From positions 1 through 7,063 of the forward strand of contig CAKUYM010000221.1 of the NCBI GenBank assembly GCA_934716785.1: a DNA stretch of 7,063 nt, read 5' to 3'. The DNA is from an uncultured Bacteroides sp. GTDB lineage: Bacteria; Bacteroidota; Bacteroidia; Bacteroidales; Bacteroidaceae. Under the pieces are notes generated by a model. The model saw only the letters and a list, made by a program, of their open reading frames with translations. It was not told the DNA's origin and searched no databases. Positions 1 to 6,536 of the stretch are shown here, piece by piece. Position numbers and translations under genes: made by a program. Each line of letters starts with the position of its first letter. Positions within the stretch are counted from its first letter, which is position 1.

Positions 1-369
1 GGTGGCTATGGTTTGCTTTTTGTCGAGAGAGGCATGAATGATGATATAAGGACTTGCGAAATAGTTGACAGCCCATATCCCTATAAGGAGTACGATGCAG
101 ACTGCTGCAACAGAATATCCGATTCTCAGATAACGTTTGCGTTGTACTGTCTTTCTTTCGTGCGGCCAGCAGGTAGAGATTATGTTGTTCCATATTTCAG
201 CAGGATCCACTTGATCTTTGATATGGGTGGATGAATCGCTTTCCCATTGTTTATACTGCAAATGGGCTACGGGTTTCTCTTCGGATAATTCAATCTTTTC
301 GGATGCTGTCAATCCTTTAGTCAGCATCTTTTTGATTGTATTTATTAGCTTGGTCGGTTCTGTTGCCAT
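1..369 (-). CDS. FecR-like anti-sigma factor, N-terminal 123 residues (partial)
   Basis: The frame is open from the ATG at 369 to the left edge, so the C-terminal part is missing. The first ~80 residues are hydrophilic and predicted helical, with LTASEKIELSEE near residues 20-31 and VDPAEIWNNI near 54-63, the pattern of the cytoplasmic sigma-binding region of Bacteroides FecR proteins. A basic stretch (ERKTVQRKR, 71-79) precedes a single hydrophobic segment at about 82-104, so the N-terminus should be cytoplasmic and the rest periplasmic. The sequence after the membrane segment (SPYIIIHASLDKKQT) resembles the lead-in to a FecR domain, which itself lies outside the window. Family members hold an ECF sigma factor inactive until an outer-membrane transporter signals substrate. 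No sigma gene lies directly upstream; the upstream neighbour is a terminated peptidase gene 131 bp away. No clear TAnnTTTG promoter is visible. A generic single-pass membrane protein remains an alternative. Confidence 0.62.
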   Translation of the reverse strand, partial: MATEPTKLINTIKKMLTKGLTASEKIELSEEKPVAHLQYKQWESDSSTHIKDQVDPAEIWNNIISTCWPHERKTVQRKRYLRIGYSVAAVCIVLLIGIWAVNYFASPYIIIHASLDKKQTIAT

Positions 370-445
370 AGATTTTATTTTATCGTTCTATTTATAAATA
401 CAATCGAAAAGTGAAGTACCCGTACACGAACGGTCTCTTTTTAGC

Positions 446-482
446 AAAAAAAATGTGCTTGACCGAAAATCAAGCACATTTT
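446..482 (-). terminator. Rho-independent terminator of the M24 peptidase gene
   Basis: A perfect 13-bp inverted repeat (450-462 with 470-482) encloses a 7-nt loop. Read on the minus strand, the stem runs into eight consecutive T (A446-A453 on the plus strand; the last bases of the tract also form the base of the stem). It begins 18 bp beyond the peptidase stop codon and separates that gene from the FecR-like gene. Confidence 0.9.
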
Positions 483-500
483 AGGTTTAGGAAGAGCTTC

Positions 501-1664
501 TTATTTCAACTCTATGATTTCTTCATTGCAGTTCGTCAGCTTTTCAATTCCCTCATTGGTTACTACCCAAGAGTTTTCTATGCCGACAGGACCTACACCC
601 GGAAGTACGATTTTAGGTTCAAGGGCAAACACCATCCCCGGTTCCAGTTCCTGTTTCATGCGGGGGGCAATGACGGGAGCCTCGTTGATTTCGAGCCCGA
701 TACCGTGACCGATAAACTTGGCTTGTTGGTTTGTCCCCATGAATTTGTCCGCCAGTCCGGCAGCGGTCACAATTTTGATGGCCGTATCATACAGTTGCTC
801 GCAAGGAACACCCGGACGGGCTATGGAGGCTATCTTCTCCTGAATCTCAAGACAAACTTGGTGGGCTGCATAAGCTTCTTCCGGAAGTCTTCCTACAGAG
901 AATACACGGCTCATATCGCCCATATATCCGTTGAAGTTGCCGCCTATGTCCACCATGACACTTTGCCCTTCTTTCAACGGAGTCTTGTTGGCTCCACCGG
1001 GCAGGGCGGGGTCAAGACCTTGACCGCCTAAGGCAAAGTCATACGGAGAGGGATAACCGGCATTGTCTCCGGCCAATACGCTGCCCATGAAGATTTCCAT
1101 GCTGCGTCCGAATACCCGGAAAATACCCAAGCAACCTTGCAGGCGCATCAGGCGTTCTATCTCGATGGAAAACTCGATGTCTGTCATGCCGAGACGGTAT
1201 ACGCTTGGTATCTGCTCGTATGCCTTTGCATGGGCGATACCCGCACGACGGAACATCTCTATCTCGATAGGAGTTTTTATACTGCGTGCTTGACGGATCA
1301 GTTGAGTCCCATTCACAATTTCCGATTCAGGAAACAAGTTTGCCAGACGGCAAAACTCCGTGTAGGAAAGTTCGTCAGCTTCCAACATCAGCTTTGTGGG
1401 CGTCGGAAGTCCTTGTTCTTTCAGCAGATCGATGATCTGCTCCGGTTTGCGGATAGGGAACACATGTTCACCTGTGATATTATTGGGGCGTTTGAAAAAA
1501 AGCAATGCAGGTGAGTGGAGAGGGAGGTAAAGATAACCACTGACTACGCTGCCATAAGTATAAATTAGATTGGCATTGCAAGTGATTAGTGCGGCGTCAA
1601 TGCCCTGTAGCGCCATCAGACGGCGAATTTTATCGCGTCGGAATTTTAATTCGGGTTGTAGCAT
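501..1664 (-). CDS. M24-family metallopeptidase (Xaa-Pro aminopeptidase/prolidase-like)
   Basis: A 387-residue cytoplasmic protein with no signal peptide or membrane segment, normal length for two-domain M24B proteins. Residues ~8-130 form the creatinase/prolidase N-terminal domain; ~135-387 are the pita-bread catalytic fold. All five dinuclear metal ligands are present: D239 (VMVDIGG), D250 (MGDMSRVF), H320 (GHGIGLE), E349 (ALEPK) and E363 (GIENSW). Known members release an N-terminal residue before proline or split Xaa-Pro dipeptides using Mn, Co or Zn. Two metal-independent histidines typical of classical aminopeptidase P and prolidase appear absent: the segment before D239 reads ALPGGANK where PH is usual, and N327 replaces the His seven residues after H320. 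This matches a known divergent M24 subgroup, so substrate specificity is uncertain. The ATG at 1664 gives the expected N-terminus. The gene lies downstream of gdhA in the same direction, but a terminator and a separate -7 element in the 182-bp gap suggest independent transcription. Confidence 0.93.
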   Translation of the reverse strand: MLQPELKFRRDKIRRLMALQGIDAALITCNANLIYTYGSVVSGYLYLPLHSPALLFFKRPNNITGEHVFPIRKPEQIIDLLKEQGLPTPTKLMLEADELSYTEFCRLANLFPESEIVNGTQLIRQARSIKTPIEIEMFRRAGIAHAKAYEQIPSVYRLGMTDIEFSIEIERLMRLQGCLGIFRVFGRSMEIFMGSVLAGDNAGYPSPYDFALGGQGLDPALPGGANKTPLKEGQSVMVDIGGNFNGYMGDMSRVFSVGRLPEEAYAAHQVCLEIQEKIASIARPGVPCEQLYDTAIKIVTAAGLADKFMGTNQQAKFIGHGIGLEINEAPVIAPRMKQELEPGMVFALEPKIVLPGVGPVGIENSWVVTNEGIEKLTNCNEEIIELK

Positions 1665-1726
1665 CTTTATTTATTTGTTACATGAATATTTGTTTTAGAA
1701 CCATTGTTCGTTATCCTATGATGTCG

Positions 1727-1734
1727 CAAAGATA
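1727..1734 (-). promoter_or_regulatory. Bacteroides -7 promoter element for the M24 peptidase gene
   Basis: The minus strand reads TATCTTTG, an exact match to the TAnnTTTG element recognised by the primary sigma factor of Bacteroides. It predicts a start near 1721 and a leader of about 57 nt. No convincing -33 TTTG is at the usual spacing. It lies after the gdhA terminator, as expected for an independent unit. Confidence 0.6.
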
Positions 1735-1764
1735 ATTAATTCCATGGAAAATACACTTGTTTTC

Positions 1765-1810
1765 AAAAAAATAGCGCTACCCGTGTCCTGTCACAGGAGA
1801 CGAGCAGCGC
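1765..1810 (-). terminator. Rho-independent terminator of gdhA
   Basis: Arms 1774-1790 and 1794-1810 pair over 17 positions on the minus strand, with two G-T wobbles and one mismatch, around a 3-nt loop. One A separates the stem from a run of seven T (A1765-A1771 on the plus strand). It starts about 36 bp past the gdhA stop. With the predicted gdhA promoter it would give a transcript of about 1.45 kb carrying gdhA alone. Confidence 0.9.
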
Positions 1811-1846
1811 AAACCACAAATACAAATACAACTAAACAAAGTCTTT

Positions 1847-3184
1847 TTAGATGACGCCTTGTCCCATCATTGCGTGAGCCACCTTCATAAATCCGGCAAT
1901 GTTGGCACCCTTCACGTAGTTGATGTATCCGTCGGGTTCCGTGCCGTACTTCACGCATTGCGCATGGATGCCGTGCATGATTGTGTGGAGCTTTTCGTCC
2001 ACTTCGGCTGCACTCCAGCTCAGGTGCATGGCATTTTGAGACATCTCCAGTCCGGAAGTGGCAACGCCACCTGCATTGACAGCCTTGCCCGGAGCATACA
2101 TCATCTTATGTTCGATGAACAGGTCGATGGCTTCAGGAGTACAGCCCATGTTGGAAATCTCTCCGACACAAAGTACACCGTTTTTGATGAGATTCTGAGC
2201 ATCATCTCCATTTAATTCGTTTTGAGTAGCGCAAGGCAATGCTATATCCGCTTTTACTTCCCACGGGCGTTTGCCTTCTACAAAGGTCGCGTTCGGATAT
2301 TTTTCAGCATAAGGAGCTACGATGTCATTACCCGAAGCACGAAGTTCGAGCATATAGTCTATCTTTTCACCGCTGATGCCGTCCGGGTCATAGATGTATC
2401 CGTCCGGACCGGAGATAGTGATGACTTTAGCGCCTAACTCGGTAGCTTTGGTCGCTGCACCCCAGGCAACGTTGCCGAACCCGGAGATGGCCACTGTCTT
2501 GCCTTTGATATCTATATTTTTTGCTTGCAGCATCTGATTGACGAAGTACAGACCACCGAAACCGGTAGCTTCGGGACGGATCAGAGAACCGCCGAATTCC
2601 AACCCTTTTCCGGTGAAGGTTCCTGTAAATTCGCGAGTCAGCTTCTTGTACATGCCAAACATATAGCCCACTTCACGACCGCCTACACCAATATCACCGG
2701 CAGGCACATCCATATCGGGACCGAGATGACGCCACAATTCCAGCATGAACGCTTGGCAGAAACGCATGACTTCCGCATCGCTCTTCCCACGCGGAGAGAA
2801 GTCGGAACCGCCTTTGCCACCGCCCATAGGCAGGGTAGTCAGCGCGTTTTTGAATGTCTGTTCGAAGCCGAGGAACTTCAGGATGGAAAGGTTTACGGAG
2901 GCGTGGAAACGGATTCCGCCTTTGTACGGGCCGATGGCGTTGTTGAACTGTACGCGATAGCCGAGGTTGGTCTGCACTTCACCTCTATCGTCTACCCATG
3001 TCACACGGAAGGTGAAGATACGGTCGGGCTCTACCAGCCTTTCTATGATTTTAGCTTTCTCAAATTCAGGATGTTGATTGTATATATCTTCGATAGAGAG
3101 AAGAACTTCTTTCACTGCTTGAAGATACTCAGATTCACCGGGATGCTTGGCCTCCAAAGAGGACATGATTTTTTGGATGTTCAT
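1847..3184 (-). CDS. gdhA: Glutamate dehydrogenase, hexameric family I
   Basis: A complete 445-residue enzyme, the normal length for the small hexameric GDH family. It catalyses the reversible reductive amination of 2-oxoglutarate with ammonium to L-glutamate in the cytoplasm. Glutamate-binding and catalytic residues are all present: K88 (GPYKGG), K112 (FKNALT), catalytic K124 (GGGKGG), D164 (PAGDIGVG), and the AVNAGGVATSGLEMSQN segment at 368-384. The Rossmann domain carries GFGNVA at 235-240, followed by SGPDG at 258-262. F236, P260 and D261 correspond to positions that favour NAD in the Clostridium symbiosum enzyme, so this protein probably uses NADH or both coenzymes rather than being strictly NADP-specific. 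The start at 3184 matches family N-termini. It is divergent from the receiver/ATP-grasp gene, has a -7 element about 50 bp upstream, and ends in a strong terminator, so it is likely monocistronic. No frameshift or missing residue was seen. Confidence 0.97.
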   Translation of the reverse strand: MNIQKIMSSLEAKHPGESEYLQAVKEVLLSIEDIYNQHPEFEKAKIIERLVEPDRIFTFRVTWVDDRGEVQTNLGYRVQFNNAIGPYKGGIRFHASVNLSILKFLGFEQTFKNALTTLPMGGGKGGSDFSPRGKSDAEVMRFCQAFMLELWRHLGPDMDVPAGDIGVGGREVGYMFGMYKKLTREFTGTFTGKGLEFGGSLIRPEATGFGGLYFVNQMLQAKNIDIKGKTVAISGFGNVAWGAATKATELGAKVITISGPDGYIYDPDGISGEKIDYMLELRASGNDIVAPYAEKYPNATFVEGKRPWEVKADIALPCATQNELNGDDAQNLIKNGVLCVGEISNMGCTPEAIDLFIEHKMMYAPGKAVNAGGVATSGLEMSQNAMHLSWSAAEVDEKLHTIMHGIHAQCVKYGTEPDGYINYVKGANIAGFMKVAHAMMGQGVI

Positions 3185-3210
3185 GATATTATATTTTAAA
3201 AGGTTAATTC

Positions 3211-3227
3211 TGATAAAATGTCAACTA
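3211..3227. repeat. Direct repeat copy 1, downstream flank of the gdhA promoter
   Basis: TGATAAAATGTCAACTA matches copy 2 at 3295-3311 in 15 of 17 positions; both differences are T/C transitions. It lies just inside the predicted gdhA transcript, roughly +3 to +20, where a bound protein could block initiation or early elongation. The operator role is inference. Confidence 0.5.
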
Positions 3228-3235
3228 ACTCACTG

Positions 3236-3243
3236 CAAATATA
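3236..3243 (-). promoter_or_regulatory. Bacteroides -7 promoter element for gdhA
   Basis: The minus strand reads TATATTTG, an exact TAnnTTTG match. It predicts a start near 3230 and a leader of about 45 nt. A TTTG is present upstream at 3255-3258, but it is only 11 bp away, too close for a standard -33 element, so the promoter may depend on an activator. Confidence 0.6.
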
Positions 3244-3294
3244 GGAAGTTTTTTCAAAGTTGCTTATTTCGAAGTCGATATTTTGATTAAATAA

Positions 3295-3311
3295 TGATAA
3301 AACGTCAATTA
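3295..3311. repeat. Direct repeat copy 2, upstream flank of the gdhA promoter
   Basis: TGATAAAACGTCAATTA is the partner of 3211-3227. The start-to-start distance is 84 bp, eight turns of B-DNA, so both sites would face the same side of the helix with the gdhA -7 element between them. It lies at about -65 to -81 relative to the predicted gdhA start and about 140 bp upstream of the start predicted for the divergent gene. Confidence 0.5.
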
Positions 3312-3437
3312 TATCTGCTGTAAAACACAAACTCGTGCGACTTGCGATGTGAAATGCCGATCGGAATACTTTTCTGCAATGAGAGATAATCAAGCAAACT
3401 TTATAAAGAAGATGGCGGAAAATGAGATTTAAACGAT

Positions 3438-3445
3438 TAACTTTG
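3438..3445 (+). promoter_or_regulatory. Bacteroides -7 promoter element for the receiver/ATP-grasp gene
   Basis: TAACTTTG matches TAnnTTTG exactly and is followed by C, as in many Bacteroides promoters. It predicts a start near 3452 and an 80-nt leader. No -33 TTTG at standard spacing is visible. Confidence 0.6.
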
Positions 3446-3514
3446 CAGAATCTGATTTTGAGAAATAACGACTTGAATAAATCTTGAACAAATAAAGAGT
3501 GCTGATTTGAATAA

Positions 3515-3523
3515 GAAAGGAGA
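3515..3523 (+). promoter_or_regulatory. Strong Shine-Dalgarno sequence fixing the start at 3532
   Basis: GAAAGGAGA contains AAGGAG ending 9 nt before the ATG at 3532. Such a strong match is uncommon in Bacteroides, where most genes use A-rich leaders. It favours this start over the internal ATG at 3592 (Met21). Confidence 0.75.
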
Positions 3524-3531
3524 CTGTTTTT

Positions 3532-6507
3532 ATGCTCAGTAAATATAAATTAAACCAGCTTTACTTCAAAGATACGCAATTCGCAAACTTGATGACCCGG
3601 CGAATCTTTAACGTATTGTTGATTGCCAATCCTTATGATGCTTTCATGCTTGAGGATGACGGACGTATTGACGAGAAGATTTTCAATGAATATACTTCGT
3701 TGTCTTTGCGCTATCCGCCCCGGTTCTCGCAGGTGTCTACGGAAGAGGAGGCGTTGGCGCAGTTGGAAAGCATGCCGTTCGACCTGGTGATTTGCATGCC
3801 GGGCACGGGGGATAATGATAGCTTTGATATCGGACGCCACATCAAGGAGAAGTACGAGCATATCCCTATCGTTATCCTGACTCCTTTCAGCCATGGCATC
3901 ACGAAACGGATCATCAACGAGGATTTGAGCGCATTCGAGTATGTGTTTTGCTGGCTGGGAAATACCGACTTGCTGGTGTCTATCATCAAGTTGATGGAGG
4001 ATAAGATGAATCTGGAACACGATGTGCAGGAGGTAGGCGTGCAGTTGATTCTGTTGGTGGAGGATGGCATCCGTTTCTACTCTTCCATTCTTCCCAATCT
4101 ATATAAGTTCGTTCTGAAACAAAGTCAGGAATTCTCTACGGAAGCGCTGAATGCGCATCAACGTACGCTTCGTATGCGTGGACGTCCGAAGATTGTGCTG
4201 GCACGCACGTATGAGGAGGCGATGGAGATTTATCACAAATATCAGAATAATATATTAGGTGTAATCACCGATGTACGTTTCCCGAAAGTGGAGCGGGGGG
4301 AGAAAGACGGCTTGGCGGGCATCAAGCTATGTGCCGAGATTCGTAAGAACGACCCGTTTGTGCCTTTGATTATCCAGTCCTCCGAATCGGAAAACTTTTC
4401 TTATGCGGCGAAATACGGTGCGAGCTTTATTGACAAGAACTCGAAGAAGATGGACGTTGATTTGCGTCGTATCGTTTCCGACAACTTCGGTTTCGGTGAT
4501 TTCGTTTTCCGTAATCCGGAGACGGGGGAGGAGATAGCACGCGTGCGGAATCTGAAAGAGTTGCAGAATATCTTGTTTGCCGTGCCTGCCGAATCTTTCT
4601 TGTATCACATCAGTCGCAATCATGTGTCGCGCTGGCTCTATTCACGGGCTATGTTTCCTGTGGCGGAGTTCTTGAAGCCTATCACTTGGAGCAGTCTTCA
4701 GGATGTGGACGCTCACCGTCGTATTATCTTCGAGGCTATCGTGAAATATCGCAAAATGAAGAATCAGGGTGTCGTTGCGGTATTCAAACGTGACCGTTTC
4801 GACCGTTATTCCAATTTTGCCCGTATCGGTGACGGCTCGTTGGGCGGAAAAGGGCGCGGACTGGCTTTTATAGATAATATGGTGAAGCGCCATCCGGAAT
4901 TTGAGGAGTTCGAAAACGCACGTGTAGCCATTCCTAAGACGGTGGTGCTTTGCACGGATGTGTTCGACGAGTTTATGGATACCAATAATCTATATCAGAT
5001 AGCTCTCTCGGATGCGGACGATGCAACGATTTTGAGATATTTCCTGAAAGCGAAATTGCCGGACCGGCTGGTAGAAGACTTCTTTACCTTCTTTGATGTG
5101 GTGAAGTCGCCTATCGCCATCCGTTCTTCTTCTTTATTGGAGGATTCCCATTATCAACCGTTTGCCGGAATCTACAATACTTATATGATTCCTTATCTGG
5201 ACGACCGCTATGAAATGCTGCGCATGCTTTCCGATGCTATCAAAGGGGTTTATGCTTCGGTATATTTCCGCGACAGCAAGGCGTATATGCAAGCCACTTC
5301 CAATGTCATCGACCAGGAGAAGATGGCGGTAATCTTGCAGGAAGTGGTGGGAAATCAGTATGGCGAACGCTATTATCCTTCCATGTCAGGCGTGGCACGT
5401 TCGTTGAATTATTATCCCTTGGGCGATGAAAAAGCGGAAGAGGGAACCGTAAACTTGGCCTTGGGATTAGGAAAGTATATTGTAGACGGTGGCATGACTC
5501 TCCGTTTTTCTCCTTATCACCCCAATCAGGTGCTACAGACGAGCGAGATGGAGATTGCCCTGAAGGAAACTCAAACCCGTTTCTATGCTTTGGACTTGAA
5601 GAATGCAGGGCATGATTTCTCTATTGACGACGGCTTCAACCTGTTGAAACTTCATGTGAAGGAAGCGGAAAACGACGGCGCTTTGCGCTATATCGCTTCT
5701 ACATACGACCCATACGACCAAATTATTCGGGATGGCTTGTATCCGGGTGGGCGTAAGGTAATTACTTTTGCCAACATCTTGCAGCATGATGTGTTTCCAT
5801 TGGCGCGTATCCTTCAGTTGGTGTTGAAGTATGGCGAGCAGGAAATGCGCCGTCCCGTTGAAATCGAGTTCGCTGCTACGTTGAATCGTGAGCAAGATAA
5901 AACCGGGACTTTCTATCTCTTGCAGATCCGGCCTATCGTGGATAGCAAGGAGATGCTGGACGAAGATTTGAATGAGATCCCGGATGAGGATGTGATTCTT
6001 CGTTCGTACAACTCATTGGGACATGGCGTTATGAATGAAATCTGTGATGTAGTCTATGTCAAGACTGATGGCTACAGTGCTTCAAACAATCAGGCTATTG
6101 CTTGGGAGATAGAGAAGATAAATCAGCAATTCTTGAATGAAGGCAAGAATTATGTTCTTATCGGTCCGGGGCGTTGGGGAAGCAGCGATACATGGCTTGG
6201 CATTCCGGTGAAGTGGCCGCACATCTCTGCTGCCCGTGTGATTGTAGAAGCCGGGCTGACCAACTATCGGGTAGATCCCAGTCAGGGTACGCACTTCTTC
6301 CAGAATCTGACTTCTTTCGGAGTGGGCTATTTCACCATCAATGCCTTTATGAACGATGGGGTTTATAATCAGGAATTTCTGAATGCGCAACCGGCTGTGG
6401 AAGAAACGAAGTTCCTTCGGCATGTACGCTTTGAAAAACCGGTGATTGTCAAAATGGACGGAAAGAAGAAACTGGGTGTTGTCTTGATGCCGGGTGTCGA
6501 CAAATAA
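3532..6507 (+). CDS. Receiver-ATP-grasp protein, PEP synthase/PPDK-like but lacking His and PEP domains
   Basis: A 991-residue cytoplasmic protein. Residues ~25-155 look like a receiver fold that has lost its acidic pair and phosphoacceptor. Residues ~170-318 are a second receiver with acidic pair E177/D178, phosphoacceptor D247 (VITDVRF), S283/S284 and K302; its alpha1-beta2 region is unusually long. A helical linker (~355-410) contains NHVSRWLYSRAMFPVAEFL. Residues ~428-805 match the nucleotide-binding PPDK_N (ATP-grasp) module: K440 in GGKGRG, R531 in IAIRSSS, E779 in VEIEF, and Q798/R800 in LLQIRP, equivalent to the ATP-site residues of pyruvate phosphate dikinase. Residues ~825-991 form an unassigned domain with GPGRWGSSDTWLGIPVKW and SQGTHFFQNL. 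No GGxxSHAAI-type phosphohistidine motif or PEP-binding TIM barrel follows, and the stop codon is followed by a terminator, so this is an architecture rather than a truncation at the window edge. An automatic label of PEP synthase would be misleading. ATP binding under receiver control is inferred; the phosphoryl acceptor is unknown. Confidence 0.88.
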   Translation: MLSKYKLNQLYFKDTQFANLMTRRIFNVLLIANPYDAFMLEDDGRIDEKIFNEYTSLSLRYPPRFSQVSTEEEALAQLESMPFDLVICMPGTGDNDSFDIGRHIKEKYEHIPIVILTPFSHGITKRIINEDLSAFEYVFCWLGNTDLLVSIIKLMEDKMNLEHDVQEVGVQLILLVEDGIRFYSSILPNLYKFVLKQSQEFSTEALNAHQRTLRMRGRPKIVLARTYEEAMEIYHKYQNNILGVITDVRFPKVERGEKDGLAGIKLCAEIRKNDPFVPLIIQSSESENFSYAAKYGASFIDKNSKKMDVDLRRIVSDNFGFGDFVFRNPETGEEIARVRNLKELQNILFAVPAESFLYHISRNHVSRWLYSRAMFPVAEFLKPITWSSLQDVDAHRRIIFEAIVKYRKMKNQGVVAVFKRDRFDRYSNFARIGDGSLGGKGRGLAFIDNMVKRHPEFEEFENARVAIPKTVVLCTDVFDEFMDTNNLYQIALSDADDATILRYFLKAKLPDRLVEDFFTFFDVVKSPIAIRSSSLLEDSHYQPFAGIYNTYMIPYLDDRYEMLRMLSDAIKGVYASVYFRDSKAYMQATSNVIDQEKMAVILQEVVGNQYGERYYPSMSGVARSLNYYPLGDEKAEEGTVNLALGLGKYIVDGGMTLRFSPYHPNQVLQTSEMEIALKETQTRFYALDLKNAGHDFSIDDGFNLLKLHVKEAENDGALRYIASTYDPYDQIIRDGLYPGGRKVITFANILQHDVFPLARILQLVLKYGEQEMRRPVEIEFAATLNREQDKTGTFYLLQIRPIVDSKEMLDEDLNEIPDEDVILRSYNSLGHGVMNEICDVVYVKTDGYSASNNQAIAWEIEKINQQFLNEGKNYVLIGPGRWGSSDTWLGIPVKWPHISAARVIVEAGLTNYRVDPSQGTHFFQNLTSFGVGYFTINAFMNDGVYNQEFLNAQPAVEETKFLRHVRFEKPVIVKMDGKKKLGVVLMPGVDK

Positions 6508-6536
6508 GCTCGATCAATGTCGGTATATTGAATAGA

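Larger units (their letters stand above)
3185..3531. other. Divergent intergenic region between gdhA and the receiver/ATP-grasp gene
   Basis: This 347-bp AT-rich stretch holds a -7 element for each flanking gene, one 17-bp imperfect direct repeat in two copies, and a Shine-Dalgarno sequence at its right end. A minus-strand open frame of 65 codons (3196-3393) shows no recognisable domain, has no evident ribosome binding site and overlaps the gdhA promoter, so I regard it as non-coding. An 8-bp palindrome CCGATCGG at 3357-3364 is the only other compact symmetric site I noticed. No tRNA, structured RNA or mobile-element signature is apparent. Confidence 0.7.

Noticed and set aside
411..1031. Plus-strand open frame of 206 codons opposite the M24 gene
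   Set aside because: It starts inside the terminator region and runs antisense to conserved metal-ligand codons; no domain or ribosome binding site is seen.
2525..3199. Long plus-strand open frame of 224 codons opposite gdhA
   Set aside because: It is antisense to a fully conserved glutamate dehydrogenase, has no recognisable domain, and its openness follows from the codon bias of gdhA.
3196..3393. 65-codon minus-strand frame in the gdhA upstream region
   Set aside because: It overlaps the predicted gdhA promoter and leader, has no Shine-Dalgarno and no family resemblance; treated as non-coding AT-rich sequence.
3532..6507. Possibility that the PEP-synthase-like gene is a frameshifted or truncated PPDK
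   Set aside because: The frame continues for about 190 residues beyond the ATP-grasp module with conserved-looking motifs and ends before a proper terminator; no His or PEP-domain remnants are seen in the 227 bp downstream.
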